From the NCBI GenBank assembly GCA_951213105.1, contig OX578133.1, positions 143,523,051-143,587,050 of the forward strand: a DNA stretch of 64,000 nucleotides, given 5' to 3'. Below, in pieces: positions 46,975-59,506 of this stretch. Made by a program: the position numbers and the translations under genes. The stretch is from Amaurobius ferox (taxonomy: Eukaryota > Arthropoda > Arachnida > Araneae > Amaurobiidae). The notes under the pieces were generated by a model that was not told the DNA's origin, ran no database searches, and saw nothing but the letters and a program-made list of their open reading frames with translations. The first letter of the stretch is position 1. Every line of letters starts with the position of its first letter.

Positions 46975-47665
46975 CTGGTTCTACAGGGTAAAAGAAAGCA
47001 CTGTCAATTTTACAGTTAAAAGTCCTGGTAATTTGGGCGCCAGAACTTTTGCTGTAAATTTTACAGTACTGCTGTAAAATTTCGCTACACTTTTTGCTGT
47101 AATTTTTACAGTGTTTAATACTGTAAATTTTACTAAAAATTCTAATTTTTACGGCTGTTTTTACTATTATTTTTTACATATGCTTTAAATTTTTACACTG
47201 CTTTAAACTGTATATTTTAAGGTACTTATGTAAAATTCTAATGCACATTTTGCTCTATTTTTTACAGCATTTTATACCGTAAATGTTACAAAAAATTGTA
47301 AATTTTCACATTGCTCTATAATGTATTTTTTACAGTACTTCTGTAAGATTAAACTGCATTTTTATTGTACTTTTTACATTGCTTTATACTGTATATTTTA
47401 CATTACTCTTCTACTGCACATTTTACTGTGTTTTTATAGTGTTTTACACTGTAAATTTTATAGTAATTTTGTAAAATTCTACTACATATTTTGCTGCATT
47501 TTATACTTTAAATGTTAGAAAAATGTCCAATTTTGGCAGGATATTTTTAAATAGCTGATAGCATGTTAACTAAGTTTCTTTAATAATTTTAATAGAATTT
47601 TTACTGCAAATTTTACCAGTGCTGCAAACATTTTACAGTATTAACAATTTTTTAAATCGCGAATA
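46975..47665. repeat. Irregular TTTTACAGT / ACTGTAAA array
   Basis: TTTTACAG or TTTTTACAG recurs at least six times, interleaved with the inverse ACTGTAAA, at irregular spacing. Blocks such as TTGCT..ATTTTTTACAG alternate. One more TTTTACAG lies near 47750. The array is strongly diverged. The same motif is found within the tandem pair at 49599-50069. Confidence 0.7.
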
Positions 47666-48173
47666 TTACGAAAATACTTTAGAGTGTGACTATTTATGAT
47701 AAATTCTCCAGAATTTTTTTAAACCTAATATAAGTTTAAAACATTTTACAGGCGATCTTTAATTTTAATGATATTTTTTTTAATCTGTGTATTTCTATAC
47801 TGCATTTATTGTCCTCTGTATAATATGTAGAGTAGATATACTGGAAAAAATATTTAATCTGTAATTTTTCATTTTAAATAAATTTATTTTCAATTGTATG
47901 CAACATTCATGAAATATTTATTAGACATAATTAAAATTAAATTCTAATAAAATAATTGAAAATTCAATAAGTAATTGTCAGCTTTTTCTGGCTTTAAAGA
48001 TAATTCTTATTTAATAATTTAAATATGTAGTTTGACAATTCTAACTGCTTTACCCTCAGCTACATATGTGTTCTTAAAAGGAAGTTTTATACGCTTTTAT
48101 CGATTTTGTGTCATCATCAGAGAGAACAATAGATTATTTTATCATGTACATGGGTACCATAGAACTTTTTCCA

Positions 48174-48185
48174 GGGGGGGGGGGG
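48174..48185. repeat. G12 homopolymer
   Basis: Twelve G residues, followed by AGGGC. A GGGGGTGCAAGTTCCCCC hairpin lies at about 48260-48280. Confidence 0.9.
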
Positions 48186-48343
48186 AGGGCAAACTCCAGA
48201 ATAAAGTACACACCGATAAGCTTGATGCCTGTCTTTGTGACCGTGAACATCTAGGAGTTTGGGGGTGCAAGTTCCCCCTTTTGCTGTCCCCCTACGTGTA
48301 CGTGTATAAATTGATAAATTGTACCTAGTTTCGAAAATATTAC

Positions 48344-48428
48344 ACCAGGACTGGTCTCCGGCCGTCCAAATGGTTGCTCATGTCCTTTGGATGAGTCGGA
48401 CGGTCTGGGTCTTCTACCAGGACTGGTC
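48344..48428 (+). mobile_element. Mini-SINE: terminal stem-loop alone, with target duplication
   Basis: ACCAGGACTGGTC at 48344-48356 is repeated exactly at 48416-48428. The 59-base insert (48357-48415) begins TCCGGCCGTCC and ends GGACGGTCTGGGTCTTCT. It contains only the terminal stem-loop of the SINE body, truncated at nearly the same base as the copy at 38957-39012. Confidence 0.9.
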
Positions 48429-48429
48429 A

Positions 48430-49598
48430 ATATTAAGAAATGGCACATTGAAACGCATTCGGTACTTTAATCCTATTTGTAAGAAATGCCATTTTTTCCC
48501 ATCGAGAATATTTTTTTCTTGCTTGTACACATAGGCCTAAAGCTATCTAAGCTATTTCGAATTATACATTTTGCTTAGGAAGCAAAATTTTTCAGCTTAT
48601 CAAAACTCCTAGTTATAGAAGTTCCGAGTTATTATAGTCTTATACATTTTTCTGATATAATAGTTGACACACTATACATCTGATTGATATGCTGGTGCCC
48701 TATTCCCATCTACCTATATTGAGATGCTTATAACTCAAAATTCAATAAGTTCAACTTTCAAAAACTTTTTAAACTAATACACAATTCTATGCAGTAATTG
48801 GCAGTGCAAAAATCTACGGATTCATTTTGAAAAAAAGGAGTGCATATGGAAACTGTTAAATTGTCAGTTGTCTTTGTATAAACAATTCAAGCATCTGTAC
48901 TCCCTTTAAACAGAAAATTAAATACAGGAAAATGAAGTGTTTGACAAATTCAAAAGCGAAAATAATAAATGCAAAACATTTATGATATATTTATAATAAA
49001 ATTAAATTCATGAAATATCAAGGTGCACAGTGAATTATTCGAAAACTTTAGATAGGAAATTAAGAAATTAAAAAAAAAATTAGGACATTTTAAATAATGT
49101 TAGAAAATGAGGAAGTTTCAAACTATAAGGCAGTATGGAATTCCTACAATATCAATTGGAAATCAAAAGGTACAATGCCGGTGGTTTACAAATGAGTATT
49201 GAAATGCTTAAGAAATATAACAAGGGGCACTCCACGCCCAGTATAAAAAAATTAAATTTAGTAATATATGCTATGTCATTAGAAAGTTTTTTACCTATAG
49301 CAACATAATATTCCTACAAAACGGTTTATTTAAACATTAAAACACTATTGAGGCATTTGAGTTTACATAATTATGTGCCATAAAATATGTCCCATTATCA
49401 ACAGATTTTAAAAGCAAAATAGCAAATCAGGGCGTAATATAACTTGTATCGCATCGTTGTTGGTGATACACAATCTGCTTTCTGTGATGAGATCTTAAAT
49501 ATTTATGGTAAAAGTGTGATATGCAATTAAAAAAAATATTGTTGGCTGCAAATTTGTTTTACTTATTACATCTCATTTACATATTAATACATACAAAT
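48430..49598. other. A+T-rich DNA, no feature
   Basis: Nothing recognisable on either strand. Confidence 0.45.
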
Positions 49599-50069
49599 GC
49601 TTCTTCTAACAGAGATGCATCAAAATCCATCATAAACAATGACTAAACTCATCTCTGTAAATACAACACTATACAGCTTTAACGATTCCTGTCCTCTATG
49701 CATCCTGATATGCAACTTAGCAGCATTAGCCTCTCTGCACTAATAGATGGAGCTAAATTTTTTACAGTAGCTTTCCTGTAAAAATTTTAGCAGATATATT
49801 TTCAAATAAATACAGTAATTTATGCAGTAAAAGCTTCTTCTAACAGAGATGCATCAAAATCCACCAAAAGCAATGACTAAACTCATCCTTGTAAATACAA
49901 CATCACACAGCTTTAGCGAATCCTGTCCTCTATGCATCCTGATATGCAACACTGAGTAGCATTAGCCTCGCTGCACCAATAGATGGAGCTTAATTTTTTA
50001 CAGTAACTTTCCTGTAAAAATTTTAGCAGATATATTTTCAAATAAATACAGTAGTATATGCAGTAAAAG
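49599..50069. repeat. 234-bp tandem pair
   Basis: Unit 1 starts at 49599 and unit 2 at 49833, both with GCTTCTTCTAACAGAGATGC. They share CCTGTCCTCTATGCATCCTG and AATAGATGGAGCT, and end GCAGTAAAAGC. They are very similar, with small indels. Each carries TTTTTTACAGTA.CTTTCCTG, linking it to the array at 46975-47665. Confidence 0.92.
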
Positions 50070-51055
50070 CTCCTTTTTCTTTTTGCAGTGTATTGCACTG
50101 ATCCACGTATAATACTATATAGGTTTGTAAGTCAATTAAGTCAAAAAATAATAAAAAGGCAGATGAGGGAGGAAAACTGAAACTTGATACGAAAACTAAA
50201 AAGTAAAAAAAAAATTATGAGAGAAAACACGTTTTTCCTTGTCCTTTCCTACACAATAGTGGCGCATGAAAAAATAGAAAACAATATTTATTTCACACGA
50301 AATTAAACTAAATTCATGATATAGGTAGATTCAATTCCAGACAATACTATGAAAATTTTATAATTATGTAAAATTATCGAAACTATTTCATCTGCATATA
50401 CCTTCTTTTCCCTGCGAAAATTTTTCAAAATATCAATTTTAGATAATGATAAGTTTTATATAGTGTTATTTCGAGTCAAACTTGAAGACACCCTCAATTT
50501 GGTTCAATTTTGCGTGTGATTAAAATGTATTTTCTACTTTTGCATGCGCTACTGTTGGAGGGCATTGAAGAAATTGTTTTTCTCGTAATGTAGTTACAGT
50601 GTGAAGCAGAAATTTTGCATTTAACAAGAGAACTTTCTATTTTTCTACAGGACATCTGTAACGAAATTTTTACTGTGTACACGATTTGCTGTACATGACC
50701 ATTCGGATGACATTGAACTCTCATACAGCAACCATAATTATGTTTGAATTCACACATGCATTCACTCATTTGTTCATCATCATTCATTATGTTTGAATTC
50801 ATTCATTCTTGCCCTGCATTCATTTCGGGAGCAATTTAATTTAGAAATCACGTTCGACAGCTCAGTTCGATAATAGAAACATTTTAAACCTGGTAAGAAA
50901 AATCTTCGGAAACTTCATCGAAAATAAATTTTGATGGAACGAAATACCAGATGAAGCTTGGGATGTGTAATTTGCAAATGAAAAGAAGGGCTGTTTCAGA
51001 GCATTCTTTTTAAAAATGGAGCAGAAAAGCGGGGTTCTTTTTTTTTACATTTCAG
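50070..51055. other. A+T-rich DNA, no gene supported
   Basis: The minus-strand open stretch at 50494-50802 contains Cys and Met residues but no recognised domain. A GAATTCATTCATTC repeat lies near 50800. Confidence 0.35.
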
Positions 51056-51222
51056 ATCGATCCAAAGCAGGCGTATATGTGTGAATTCGGATTTCGGGTT
51101 TGCACGCAAACCCGTCATCAAGCCCCAACATCTGTTCCCTCTGAATAAATTTTCGGCACCGAACAACCGAATTTTTGCGAGGGCGCTCAGTGGGGGTGTA
51201 AAATTTAGGGAAATTATTCAAG
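51056..51222 (+). other. Candidate internal exon, unknown gene
   Basis: A strong splice acceptor (TTTTTTTTACATTTCAG, ending 51055) precedes a 167-base G+C-richer stretch that ends at a donor (CAAG|GTAATT, 51222/51223). One frame is open throughout and includes SRRICVNSDFGFARKPVIKP and KFSAPNNRIFARALSGGVKF. Another frame starts IDPKQAYMCEFGFRVCTQTR and stops after about 31 codons, so a terminal exon is the alternative. DFGFAR resembles a kinase activation-loop start, but the surrounding residues do not fit a kinase. No family is recognised. Confidence 0.35.
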
Positions 51223-51770
51223 GTAATTATTTGGTGAGCCTAGTTGCTAATTATTTGTCCACATTTTTTATTACTGTTTTTTAGATTTTGCATTTGTTTT
51301 ATGTGAAAACGAAGAAATTTAAATTCATTCGCTAATGTGTTGAAGCAAAAATTGATCGATATTTGCAAAACGTGTAAACATTATTAATTGCCTTCATTTG
51401 CCTCGAATGATCGCGGGATTGTGATTATATAAAGAAACTAAAACATGCAAGTACAATAAATATCTGTCTGTTTATGTCATAAACACTATTCTACACATTT
51501 CTTGAATAATTTAAGCGCAGAAATTAATGCAAAACTTTTCGTACAACTTTTGATACTTTTGGTTGTAGATGCGCTTAATAGTAGATACTTGAAATATATT
51601 TTTATTTTTACTTGCTGTTTTTACATGTTTTAGAGAGAATACACATTTAATGGAGCAAAAAGAGAGAAAATATATTGAAATAACGGAAATTTTGAATATT
51701 TTCAGAAAGCATTTTAACTTAAAGATCTGATATTTAGGATCCCACTATACTTTGGAGGATAACATCATAC
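51223..51770. other. A+T-rich DNA, no feature
   Basis: Nothing recognisable. Confidence 0.45.
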
Positions 51771-52195
51771 GTGGGCCGGTTTCGAGCTATTTAGCTCTTT
51801 TCAGCACAAAATAGCCAGTACCTGCAATGGCAGTGACCTACAAATTTTGTGTTAAATCGCAGCCGGCATCAAATTTAGTATTGCCACATAGCCGGCAACA
51901 AATTTAGTATTGCTACACAGCCGGCATCAAATTTAGTATTTCCACGCATCCGACATCAAATTGAGACGAAACAAGATTTAGTATTGTCACGTAGATGGCA
52001 TCAAAGTTAGTACTGCCAAATACACAAAATCAAATTTAGTACTGTGACGTAGCCGGAATCAAATTTAGTATTTCTGCGCAGTCGGCAGGAAATTTTGTAT
52101 TGCTACACAGCCAGCAGCAAATTTTCTAAAGATTAAGCTGAGATTGCCCGGCTATTTCATGCTAAAAACAGCTAAAAAGCATAAAGCCGATTCAC
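51771..52195. mobile_element. Inverted-repeat element carrying a minisatellite
   Basis: The left arm 51771-51816 (GTGGGCCGGTTTCGAGCTAT and on) is the inverted counterpart of 52150-52195. Conserved blocks are TTTAGCT, AGCA and AAATAGCC. Between the arms lie nine tandem 29-base repeats. The layout, terminal inverted repeats around an internal array, is that of MITEs that spawn satellites. Target duplication is not identified. Confidence 0.8.
51862..52127. repeat. 29-bp minisatellite, nine units
   Basis: The unit reads GCCGGCATCAAATTTAGTAT then TGCCACATA. Starts include 51862, 51891, 51920, 52052, 52081 and 52110. One unit is 16 bases longer (GAGACGAAACAAG region near 51962). The last unit is cut short at 52127. 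Confidence 0.95.
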
Positions 52196-52199
52196 GATC

Positions 52200-55100
52200 T
52201 GCATTAGAAGAAGAATCTTAACATTGGAAGTGTCCCTTTTAAATTGGTTTGATAAGTTTGCACAGGAAATTTAATAGATATTCACTTTCAAATAACAATT
52301 CATTATCAATACGTAAAAAACATTTTCTGTGAAGGATAAGAAAAATTTGAGCAACATATTTAGGCACGAATAAAACATTAATGCAGCATACAGCTGGACC
52401 TCCTTTGTTAGCACAAGAGAACCAACAAAACAAGTTCATATATTACCGTGAACCATGAGGCAGGAGTCGAGGAGCCATATACTAACTCAGAGCCGATAAA
52501 ATTGAATGAGAGATAGCTGAGTTTTGTCCAAGAGAAAGGCAGGAAAATTGCAAAATAGACCTTGGATACAGAAAGGAGAATAAGAGTTGAACTGAAACTC
52601 AACCTAGAGAGTAAGTGGTGGAGAGAGAGAGACGGAATTAAGATAGGGTGAATAGAATAAATAGGAATCATTAATGACAAATTCTTGACTATAATAAATT
52701 GGAGGCACAGGAAAACTGAATGAGAGAGTATGTCAGTAACACCATTAAGAGGGGGCTTCAAGTCGTTGCTACAAACTGGCTGAAGTTACATATTTTTAGA
52801 GAAAATAATTTCAAAATATTAAATATTTATGAACCATATTTTCTATTTTTATTTTACAACATTATATTTTTTATTATGTTTCACATTTATAAGTACACAT
52901 GGTTAATCGTAAATTGTGTTTTTTTTTATAATACTAAATAATTAGTAGCGGCCATAATTTGGAAATTTTTTCGTTGATGATATCGAGTGGTAGTTGATAC
53001 ACTGAGTTAATAATAGTGACTTATTTTGGGAGAATATGCATCATTAATTGCAGGTTTTAACAATTCTAGAAAATGTACTAATTTATAGTTATCATCACAA
53101 ATTTTATTTATTATTTTGTGTTTATTATAGTGTTTCTAAACACTGGTTTATTATAGTGTTTCTAAGCACAGATGTGCAAACAAGATTTAAAATCCTGAAC
53201 TTCAGAAGTATTAAAATTAAAATCTATTTTTTATCATATGCATTAATGGCAAAATTCTAAAGCATACAAATACTAAAACATACATTAATGCATAGATTAA
53301 TGACAAAATACTGAAACAATGAGTTGTCCTAAAATAGATAAAACATGACTCTCACGCCAAAGAAAAGGAATGGAGCTAGGCTTAAGTTAGGAGTTAATTC
53401 AGAATAAGATCATTTATTAAGACTAAGCATCTAATCTCAATTAACCACAACAAATGTCTGTTTCTGAATATGGTGGTAGTCAGTTACCATTGGTACCATA
53501 TGCTCCATCGACAAGCTTAATTAGATGATTACGGTTAAAAATTATTTTAAAAACAATAACTGACCAGAAAACATGTTCAAGAAATCCAAGCAGTGTAAAA
53601 GAGTTGCGTAGTCTCCAAGAAAAAGAGAAGGAAAAGAACAAGTAGCCCATGGGAAATAGGGTTTTAATTTAGTGGAGAAAGAATACCAATGAAACTTTAC
53701 CCATATATATAACCTAAAAGAGAGAAAATGAGTATCACCACAGTTTTCAGAACATTCTTCGATAATGACGCGCTGCTGAAATATCACATACTTAGATCAA
53801 TCTAGAGAAATACTGAAACCAATATTTATATCAAAGATGTATTGAAACTCTCCTTTTTAATTTGCATTTTATGCCTTTATAACGACAGCAGTTGCCTAAA
53901 ATTCAAGTTTTGTGTTGCATAAAGTATTTAAGAGAATAAGTGTAACATGTTTTAAGCTTGTTGTGTAAGCACAGGCACGGTTTTCTGAATAGATTATCAA
54001 ATGTTTTGTTATTTCAACAATTTATTGTTGGTTATTACAGCAATAGTTCTATTAGGGCAAACTCTGGCAGCAAGTTTTAAAATAATAACCCATACAAATA
54101 TTTTTAATGTAAATATGCGCTTTAACTTTTCTTATTTTTAAAAGGAAAGATTATTGTACAGTTTACCGACTTCTACATACTTATATTTAAAATAAGAGAT
54201 GACTGGTATGTTATGAAACTTTGATATCATGCTATATGTAATATAATCGTTTACACATGAGCGACCTATTTACCTTTAGTATGTAAATATTCAGATTCTG
54301 TATCGTTGTTTGTGTGATTAATATGAATAAGCTGAAAATATGTACTGACATCAGCTACATTCCTATTTAATAGAATTTATGTGGCAACTAGTAAATTTAT
54401 TTATCAACTAATAAACCCATAAGCATAATTGCTGAATTTTGGCCCCCAAACTCTAAATTTTGCGGTTACTTTTAGGAAATATTGTGGTTAGAAAAATTGG
54501 CTATATCAAAAAGTTTACATGCCTTTGTAACAAAAGTTTAAAAGCATACAGAATATTATCAAATTTTTCTGAGCTACAGAAGGCAATCAAAGGTTTATAT
54601 TTAGATTTAAATCATTGAAAAACTCAGGTTTTTCTAAAATAATATAGAAGTAACATAAGTTAAATTACCGAAAGATAAACAGAAGCTTTCTAAATTGTTA
54701 TTTTATAGTGCTTTCATCTATTTGCATAATTTCGTGTTAAGATATTATTTAAAGAATGTTTAGTCACGTTTATCTAACAAGTCACGAACTTTTGGTTCTT
54801 GTTAAAGAGATTGCACTAAAATGGCAGCAATAATTAAAGTACGCCAGAAAAGATTGGTAAATCGTATAAGCACCAAATAAGATGCATCTGCTAATTTTAC
54901 CTCAGCTTTTGCTTACCCAGTCTATTATTGTTCGCTCTCTTTATTTGAATACGGCTCTTTTTTGCAAAATAACAACAACAAAAGATTTTACTTTCCTCAC
55001 GCTAAGCTAGAAGAAAGTATGGTGGTAGTGAATGAGACTCTTACCGCTTTTCTTGATAGATATGTTTTTAACCTTAATTTTAATTTAACTTTTTTATTTT

Positions 55101-55280
55101 AACCAATGGTGGTGAAGTATGGTGGTTGGTGGTTTAATCACTAGTTCACTAGTTCGTGATTTAATCACAAGTCGAGTTTTCACAGTAAATACATCGGTCA
55201 GGTCCCTAATACCATAAATGATTTTTGGTGAAGATACCATAAATGACCCGGATTGTGAGTGAGTGGGTATAATTACGGTG
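52200..55280. other. A+T-rich DNA, minor repeats only
   Basis: Minus-strand 52408-52761 is open for 117 codons but leucine/serine-rich and low in complexity, and I do not recognise it. TTATTATAGTGTTTCTAA is directly duplicated near 53123-53170. Otherwise nothing. Confidence 0.35.
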
Positions 55281-55282
55281 AT

Positions 55283-55640
55283 CCTTCATAATCTTGAAAG
55301 CATGTGAAGCGATTTAGACCCAATTTGGGTGGAAAGTTGCTTATATTATGTAGATGCGAACGAAGGAAAAAATTGCAGGAAACATATACAGTTTAGCTAT
55401 AAAATGGAATTTTGTCAAAATATTTGGAGCCTTCATAATCCCGAAAACCCGTGAAATGATTTGAACCCAATTTGGGTGGTATACTCCGTATATTGTCTAT
55501 ATAAGAGCACAAGAAAAATCCGAAAGTTTTATATAATTAAGCTATAAAACGGGATTTTATCAAAATCAGTGACAATTCGTAATTTCAAAAACCGCTGAAG
55601 CAATTTGGATCACTGTGTATATTGTTTAGATGTAAATGCG
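55283..55640. repeat. Diverged tandem triplicate, period about 145
   Basis: Units start at about 55283 (CCTTCATAATCTTGAAAGC), 55430 (CCTTCATAATCCCGAAAACC) and 55573 (CAATTCGTAATTTCAAAAAC). The first two share GACCCAATTTGGGTGG or GAACCCAATTTGGGTGG, and each has AGCTATAAAA followed by TTTT.TCAAAAT. Confidence 0.85.
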
Positions 55641-56164
55641 GAAAATAAAATAAAAAATGCATTTACTTTGACTCAGAGATCGAATCCCAAATTATTTCGT
55701 GTGTAAAGCTAGCGTGTAAAGTTTCCAGGTACGAATTGTGATACATGGGAGGAGATACGGTAACTTCTATCAACTTTTCCATGAATACTTAACCTTGATC
55801 AGTGGGTTACTATTTTACACTATTTTTTAAATTTTGATTTTTCATTCATAAGTATAAAAAGTGTCATTCAATAATTGCGTTATTGGACAGGTAATAAAAA
55901 ATATATTTCATAAAATACAATAACAAGAATTTCTCAGCAATTTTAGGTTATCTAATATTTATGAAAATTATATGATCCTTAGAAAACATAGTGCTACTAT
56001 ACGAGAATTCATATTTTAGGTTTTAATGTTAAAAATTAAATTATTTAAAATTACTTGGTATGTTTATTAAATTTAAAAATATGCTCATGTGTGACTCCTA
56101 TTAGTAGCATTGTTCAAGATTATATAGATCAAGCATAAATTAATCTTACATAAAATAAAGTATA

Positions 56165-56262
56165 TCTTGCATAAAAATAGTATACGTTTGTCTGTGTGTG
56201 TCGTCTGTAGCGGAAAATCTAAGATTCAGACAGTGGCGAAATTTGCTGCAAAGGTGCTTCAC
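56165..56262 (+). repeat. Dispersed repeat fragment, related to 9885-10025
   Basis: Has TTTGTCTGTGTGTGTCGTCT, GTAGCGGAAAATCTAAG and GCGAAATTTGC in the same order as the minus strand at 9885-10025. Confidence 0.65.
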
Positions 56263-56264
56263 AT

Positions 56265-57600
56265 CCACGGAAAATATACTTTAACACGATTTTTTTAATT
56301 CGAATTCGTTTAAAAATTACGAATTTTAAAGTCAAAAATTGGTCATTTCGTCAAATCCAATTTATTTATTCTTTACCGCTGCAGAAAGTATTCAAGGGCA
56401 GGTGTTTTGATTGAATGGCAAACATTTTGTTTCGACAAAAAGAAAAACAACTGTTTGATAACTTAACAGGGACCTTTTTAGGACAACGCCAAATAATTCG
56501 TTCCAGTGAGGATATTACATGATTACGTCAGCATTACAAGATTAGGATATCAGAAGCTTACTGAACATTTTAGAAATTGTGCCTTATTACAGAGGTAAAT
56601 GATCCGCAATGCAAATCATCTCATCAAAGGTAAATAAAACAAGCATCATATTACCAGAAAAGAAATTATATAACAGTAATTATGACATAAGCCGTTCCCG
56701 AGATGTTCCACTTTTTAAAATCTATCGTTAGAAATTACAAATTAAAACAAGAAAGATTAATAATGCACAAAGCATTGATTATGAAGCACTTTCCAACTGA
56801 AATGCAATTTTATTTAAGCATCTCTAAAATGCTATGCATTCTTCGATGATATTTTAGTCATCACTGTACTACAATAATTTATCTTACTTGGAAACATAGA
56901 ACCATGGAGGTAAAATTAAGGAGTTAAAACTTCGTATTAAGGAAACACCAATATCGCTTGAGACAATAAATTCAGGTGGCTCTGGGATACGATAAGTAGC
57001 CCTGCATTGTATACCTTTCTATGGTAAAAGGCCTAAGATATTTATTTAAACTGCCATTTTGTAAAAATAAATTATTTGCGCAATCCAAAGTAGAACTAAA
57101 ACAATAAAGAATATTCCTACGTATTCAAAGTTATTTTATCTTTCAATTTATTTTTATCTCCATATATTCTGTATTCTATCCTACAACTATGCAAAAATAC
57201 TGGTTATTTATACGCATAATAAGGGAACCTTTAATTTAAAAAATAATCAAAATTACATATACTAAATACTACGACTTTCTGTTATGTCAGCTAGCAATAA
57301 CAGCTACTTTACTAACACTAGCTACAACAAGATATAATTCTCAAAGCATAAAGGCATTTTCAAACTTTTCATCCATAGGAGTTTTATCTCCTTCTTTCTA
57401 ACTTCATGCTAAAAACCTAAAAACTTTATCAAAAACCGCAATGCTATAAAATCGTCTGCTTCTCTCCGTAAAATCAGTGAATATTTCATTCATATCACTT
57501 ATATTCCAGACTCCAGAGCTAAATAATTTTGCGTTTAAATTAGGCTTCTTTATAGAAATAGTCAAAGTTTAGTGATCATGTAAAATTAAAAATATTGTAA
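56265..57600. other. A+T-rich DNA, no feature
   Basis: Nothing recognisable on either strand. Confidence 0.45.
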
Positions 57601-57855
57601 TTGCGTAGGCACACATGTGCACCGTCGCATGCGGTCAATCGGGACTCTTTCTTTTGCAGCTGGTCTTTTGAAATTTGTTGTACCACTGACGAATTGAATT
57701 CTCAACAGGAGAATAACAGACGCTTAAGATGCAAAAAGAACACTCCGTGCCACTGGCCATCCTCACTTTCACTTTTAAGCGTTCTAATATCAGTATATGT
57801 ACTACCGAAGCTAGTACCCAATGGCCATCTTGTATTTTTTATAATGGTAGAATGA
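57601..57855 (+). other. Unrecognised open stretch, 84 codons
   Basis: G+C-richer than its flanks, beginning with a non-ATG codon. It contains a hydrophobic segment (SSLSLLSVLISVYVLPKL). No signal or domain is recognised. It may be a fragment of a repeat element. Low confidence as a gene. Confidence 0.2.
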
Positions 57856-59500
57856 GGCTACGAACCGACTCTTTCGAATGCTTAATTTGAAACTTGTTGC
57901 GATCTTGTTTCAAATACTTCGTCTATATTCAAATACTTCGTCTAATACTTATCCTATCCCTAATTGTTTCTTAATAAAAGTATTCAGAAATCACTCAGCC
58001 TAATTTGATTCGTCCTGCACTGCGTGTTGTGGGGAAAGTAGAGATGACAGTTTGTAAAGTAATGTTTTAAGTCACTTCATATTTTAATATAGTGCTCCAG
58101 TTCGGGGCAGAAATCATTAAATAATATAAAAATGTATTTTAAATGTTGCTCCTGAAACCAATTTACGCTGTTGGTATTTAAAAACTCTAAAATGAAATTT
58201 CATTCATAAATTTGATTAGCTCAGTAAAATTTTTGCTTAATTACATACTAAGTATTATAAATAATTTATAAAATATTCATAAAATTATTTCCAAAAGAAC
58301 AACCTGTCATAAGCCAGTGTTATCGATAAGGACAAGACGAGAACGGAAAAACACTTATTAATCTGACATCGTTTGGAATTATTTGAAATTCGTACTTGAA
58401 AATTATTTATGTAACTTACGCATGATTGCACACCATCAATGGACTCTTTTTCTTAAAATTCAAATGATATATACTTATTCACGGGATGTGTATCAACTAA
58501 AAAAAAAATTATAATTTGGGTATGAAAAATGAGGAAATGTTTATTTCAAACCGGTTTTCAAAACTTACAAAAGGTTAATTCAGAAGAAAGAAGAGATATT
58601 CCCTAATAATGTTAGACTCAATCAAGTTGACAATACAAGTTGATCGAATACTGCAGCTTGAACACATGCGCATTACGACTGTTTATGTACTGTTATAAAA
58701 ATTACCATTTTTCTTACACGATCGATTCATAACACAGCATTTGACCAAAAGTTCTAACTTTAGAAAACCCGTAAGCTGTACCTTTGTATATTACCTTAGG
58801 TCTCGTTCTTCAAAGAGTTTTTCTTCAGTCTAAACACTCTCAATTATTATTCAAGGTACTCATTTTAAGTTGGCCTTTTGTCGACAAGGTCTAATATTAA
58901 AATTTCTTTAAATAATATAACTTTAATATCTGACTCAAATGAAATATATTTTGTTAGAATTGCAGGTGTACTTAACTGTACTTTTAATTTTATATATTTG
59001 GTAAATACATGGTAGACAATTGTATTATTATCAGACTTGAATTAGCAATCACATTCCACGGATTTTGAAGAATGCAGTGACAATTATTAAAAAGTTAAAA
59101 CATATTCTACAATATACATTCAGTACGTATGTCTTCAAAAAGCATATCCTTGAAATCATATATTTTAAAAAAACAATTTTTCTTTCAAATTGCCTATCCT
59201 AACAGACGCAGGCGCTAACAATTCCAAAAATTGATTAACATCCTTTGTCAATTGAATAAGTATTGAAGCTTAGTCAGCAAGGCGGATGAAAGCTTGCAAA
59301 TATTCATTCGATAAACAAATGTATTAATTGTAATAATAGAAAACCTTTCTTTATTTCATCCAATTCAATGGTCTATCAAATTGATTCGCAGCCAGATCCT
59401 TGACAAAAGATATCGATTTGTGGGTAGTTAAACATGCATAGGGAGACGTGTCGAATACCGTCTCTATCAAAGTATTTCTTTTTTGTGGAGACAGGTGAGA
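57856..59500. other. A+T-rich DNA, no feature
   Basis: A short direct duplication of AAATACTTCGTCTA lies near 57915-57945. Otherwise nothing. Confidence 0.4.
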
Positions 59501-59506
59501 CTGTGA

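Noticed and set aside
48032..48534. Open frames around 48.0-48.5 kb on both strands
   Set aside because: They cross the G12 run, the mini-SINE and its target duplications, so they are assembled from unrelated pieces.
52408..52761. 117-codon minus-strand open frame
   Set aside because: Serine/leucine-rich, low-complexity product with no domain, signal or splice context. Expected by chance in A+T-rich DNA of this length.
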